From: DASXPG01 sp035559335
Lineage (GTDB): Bacteria > Gemmatimonadota > Gemmatimonadetes > Gemmatimonadales > JACORV01
Direction of reading: 5' to 3'
NCBI GenBank assembly: GCA_035559335.1
Contig: DATMBH010000008.1
Span: forward strand, 1-13,694
Length of the DNA stretch: 13,694 nucleotides
The notes under the pieces are model-generated. The model was not told where the DNA came from, ran no database searches, and saw only the letters and a list, made by a program, of their open reading frames with translations. Both the position numbers and the translations under genes were made by a program. Shown in pieces: positions 13,129 to 13,694 of this stretch (positions are counted from its first letter, which is position 1; each line of letters starts with the position of its first letter).

Positions 13129-13694
13129 TCAGGGCCTGGGAGTAGTTCCGCTACCGCGTCGCAGCTGCAGCGGCGGCGGCTCCCAGCCGAAGGCGACCCG
13201 GACCTCCCGCACGCGCTCCTCGTAGGCCCGGAGCCCCTGGGCCACCACCGCCGTGAACGAACGGGCGGCCTGGCGGGCACGGTTCGAGGCGCCGGGCCGG
13301 CTGTCCGTGCGCAGCGTCCGCATTCTCGCGGCGCAGTTGGTCGCGAATGAAACCACAGGCGTCAGCTGGGCCCGATATCGCTCGAGCACGGGCCGTAGAT
13401 TCGCGGCAACGCAGCTGCGGCAGATCCCGGTGCGCGCCTCCCGCGCCACCTGAGCCAGCTGGCGGCACCGGCCCTGCACGAGCTCCAGCCGCTCGCGCAC
13501 CACTCCGTCAGGGAAGTTGTACCCGGCGCGTCTGAGCTGCTCAGCGGCACTGCGCACCCCGGCCACCTGCCTGCCCACGTCAGCCAGCCATCGGACGGTC
13601 GAGTCGTAGCTGGTCCTCGGAGCCGGTCCCACTGTTATCGACTCGCGCGGCGGAGGCGCCAGGCCCGGCTGCTGGGCAGCCAGCACACCGGGTA
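13129..13694 (-). CDS. Secreted helical protein of unknown function, C-terminal part (runs off right edge)
   Basis: The frame is open to the right edge; a GTG at 13686 exists but the codons before it continue naturally, so the start is outside the window. The visible part begins with what looks like the end of a signal peptide (GVLAAQQPGLAPPP, cleavage at LAA|QQ). After a Pro-rich spacer the rest is almost all helix with many Arg and Ala (VRWLADVGRQVAGVRSAAEQLRRAG, RERLELVQGRCRQLAQVAREARTGICRSCVAANLRPVLERYRAQL), which suggests a helical bundle or coiled coil. It has four Cys, in GRCRQ, ICRSC and TNCAA, spaced as if for one or two disulfides, which fits an exported protein. I do not recognise a family. 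Confidence 0.65.
   Translation of the reverse strand, partial: PGVLAAQQPGLAPPPRESITVGPAPRTSYDSTVRWLADVGRQVAGVRSAAEQLRRAGYNFPDGVVRERLELVQGRCRQLAQVAREARTGICRSCVAANLRPVLERYRAQLTPVVSFATNCAARMRTLRTDSRPGASNRARQAARSFTAVVAQGLRAYEERVREVRVAFGWEPPPLQLRRGSGTTPRP

Overview
The window is GC-rich bacterial chromosomal DNA with tightly packed, leader-poor genes. The gene content is tandem secreted amidohydrolase-like proteins, a secreted M28 peptidase with a PA insert, LemA next to an M48 peptidase, and a short PlsB-type acyltransferase. Together with weak Shine-Dalgarno signals, TANNNT boxes placed just before start codons, and signal peptides ending in xxA|Q, this suggests a Gemmatimonadota-like soil or sediment bacterium. 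That is an inference from style and content, not from a marker gene. I see no phage, plasmid, IS transposase or CRISPR array.

Layout. Positions 1-1865 (minus strand): two translationally coupled secreted amidohydrolase-family genes. The upstream one has lost every visible metal ligand and carries an extra C-terminal beta-rich domain; the downstream one is cut off by the window edge. Positions 2029-3922 (plus): a near-leaderless MerR-family regulator followed 4 nt later by a membrane-anchored PHP-domain phosphoesterase. Positions 4007-6823 (minus): a small lipoprotein or beta-barrel protein with atypical codon use, then a large secreted protein whose second half resembles an (alpha/alpha)6-barrel glycosidase. 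Positions 6926-10054 (plus): lemA, an M48 zinc protease whose best start is a CTG overlapping the lemA stop, and a PlsB-like acyltransferase, all concerned with the membrane. Positions 10125-10742 (plus): an unrecognised 205-residue protein. Positions 10743-11424: 680 nt without a credible protein gene, but holding a minus-strand promoter-like sequence, nested helices and a UUCG-capped intrinsic terminator, so a candidate structured RNA of about 410-420 nt. Positions 11425-13113 (plus): a secreted M28 peptidase. Positions 13129-13694 (minus): the C-terminal part of a secreted helical protein.

A dispersed GGCGGTA-type repeat runs through the window. In two unrelated genes (1-165 and 4865-6823) it encodes the hydrophobic core and cleavage site of the signal peptide (LL.ALPP..LSAQ). 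A palindromic pair of copies encodes the last codons and the stop codon of the PlsB-like gene. All five secreted non-lipoproteins have Gln immediately after the predicted cleavage site.

The most interesting items are the candidate ncRNA, the repeat-derived signal peptides, the Gln(+1) rule, and the ligand-free amidohydrolase.
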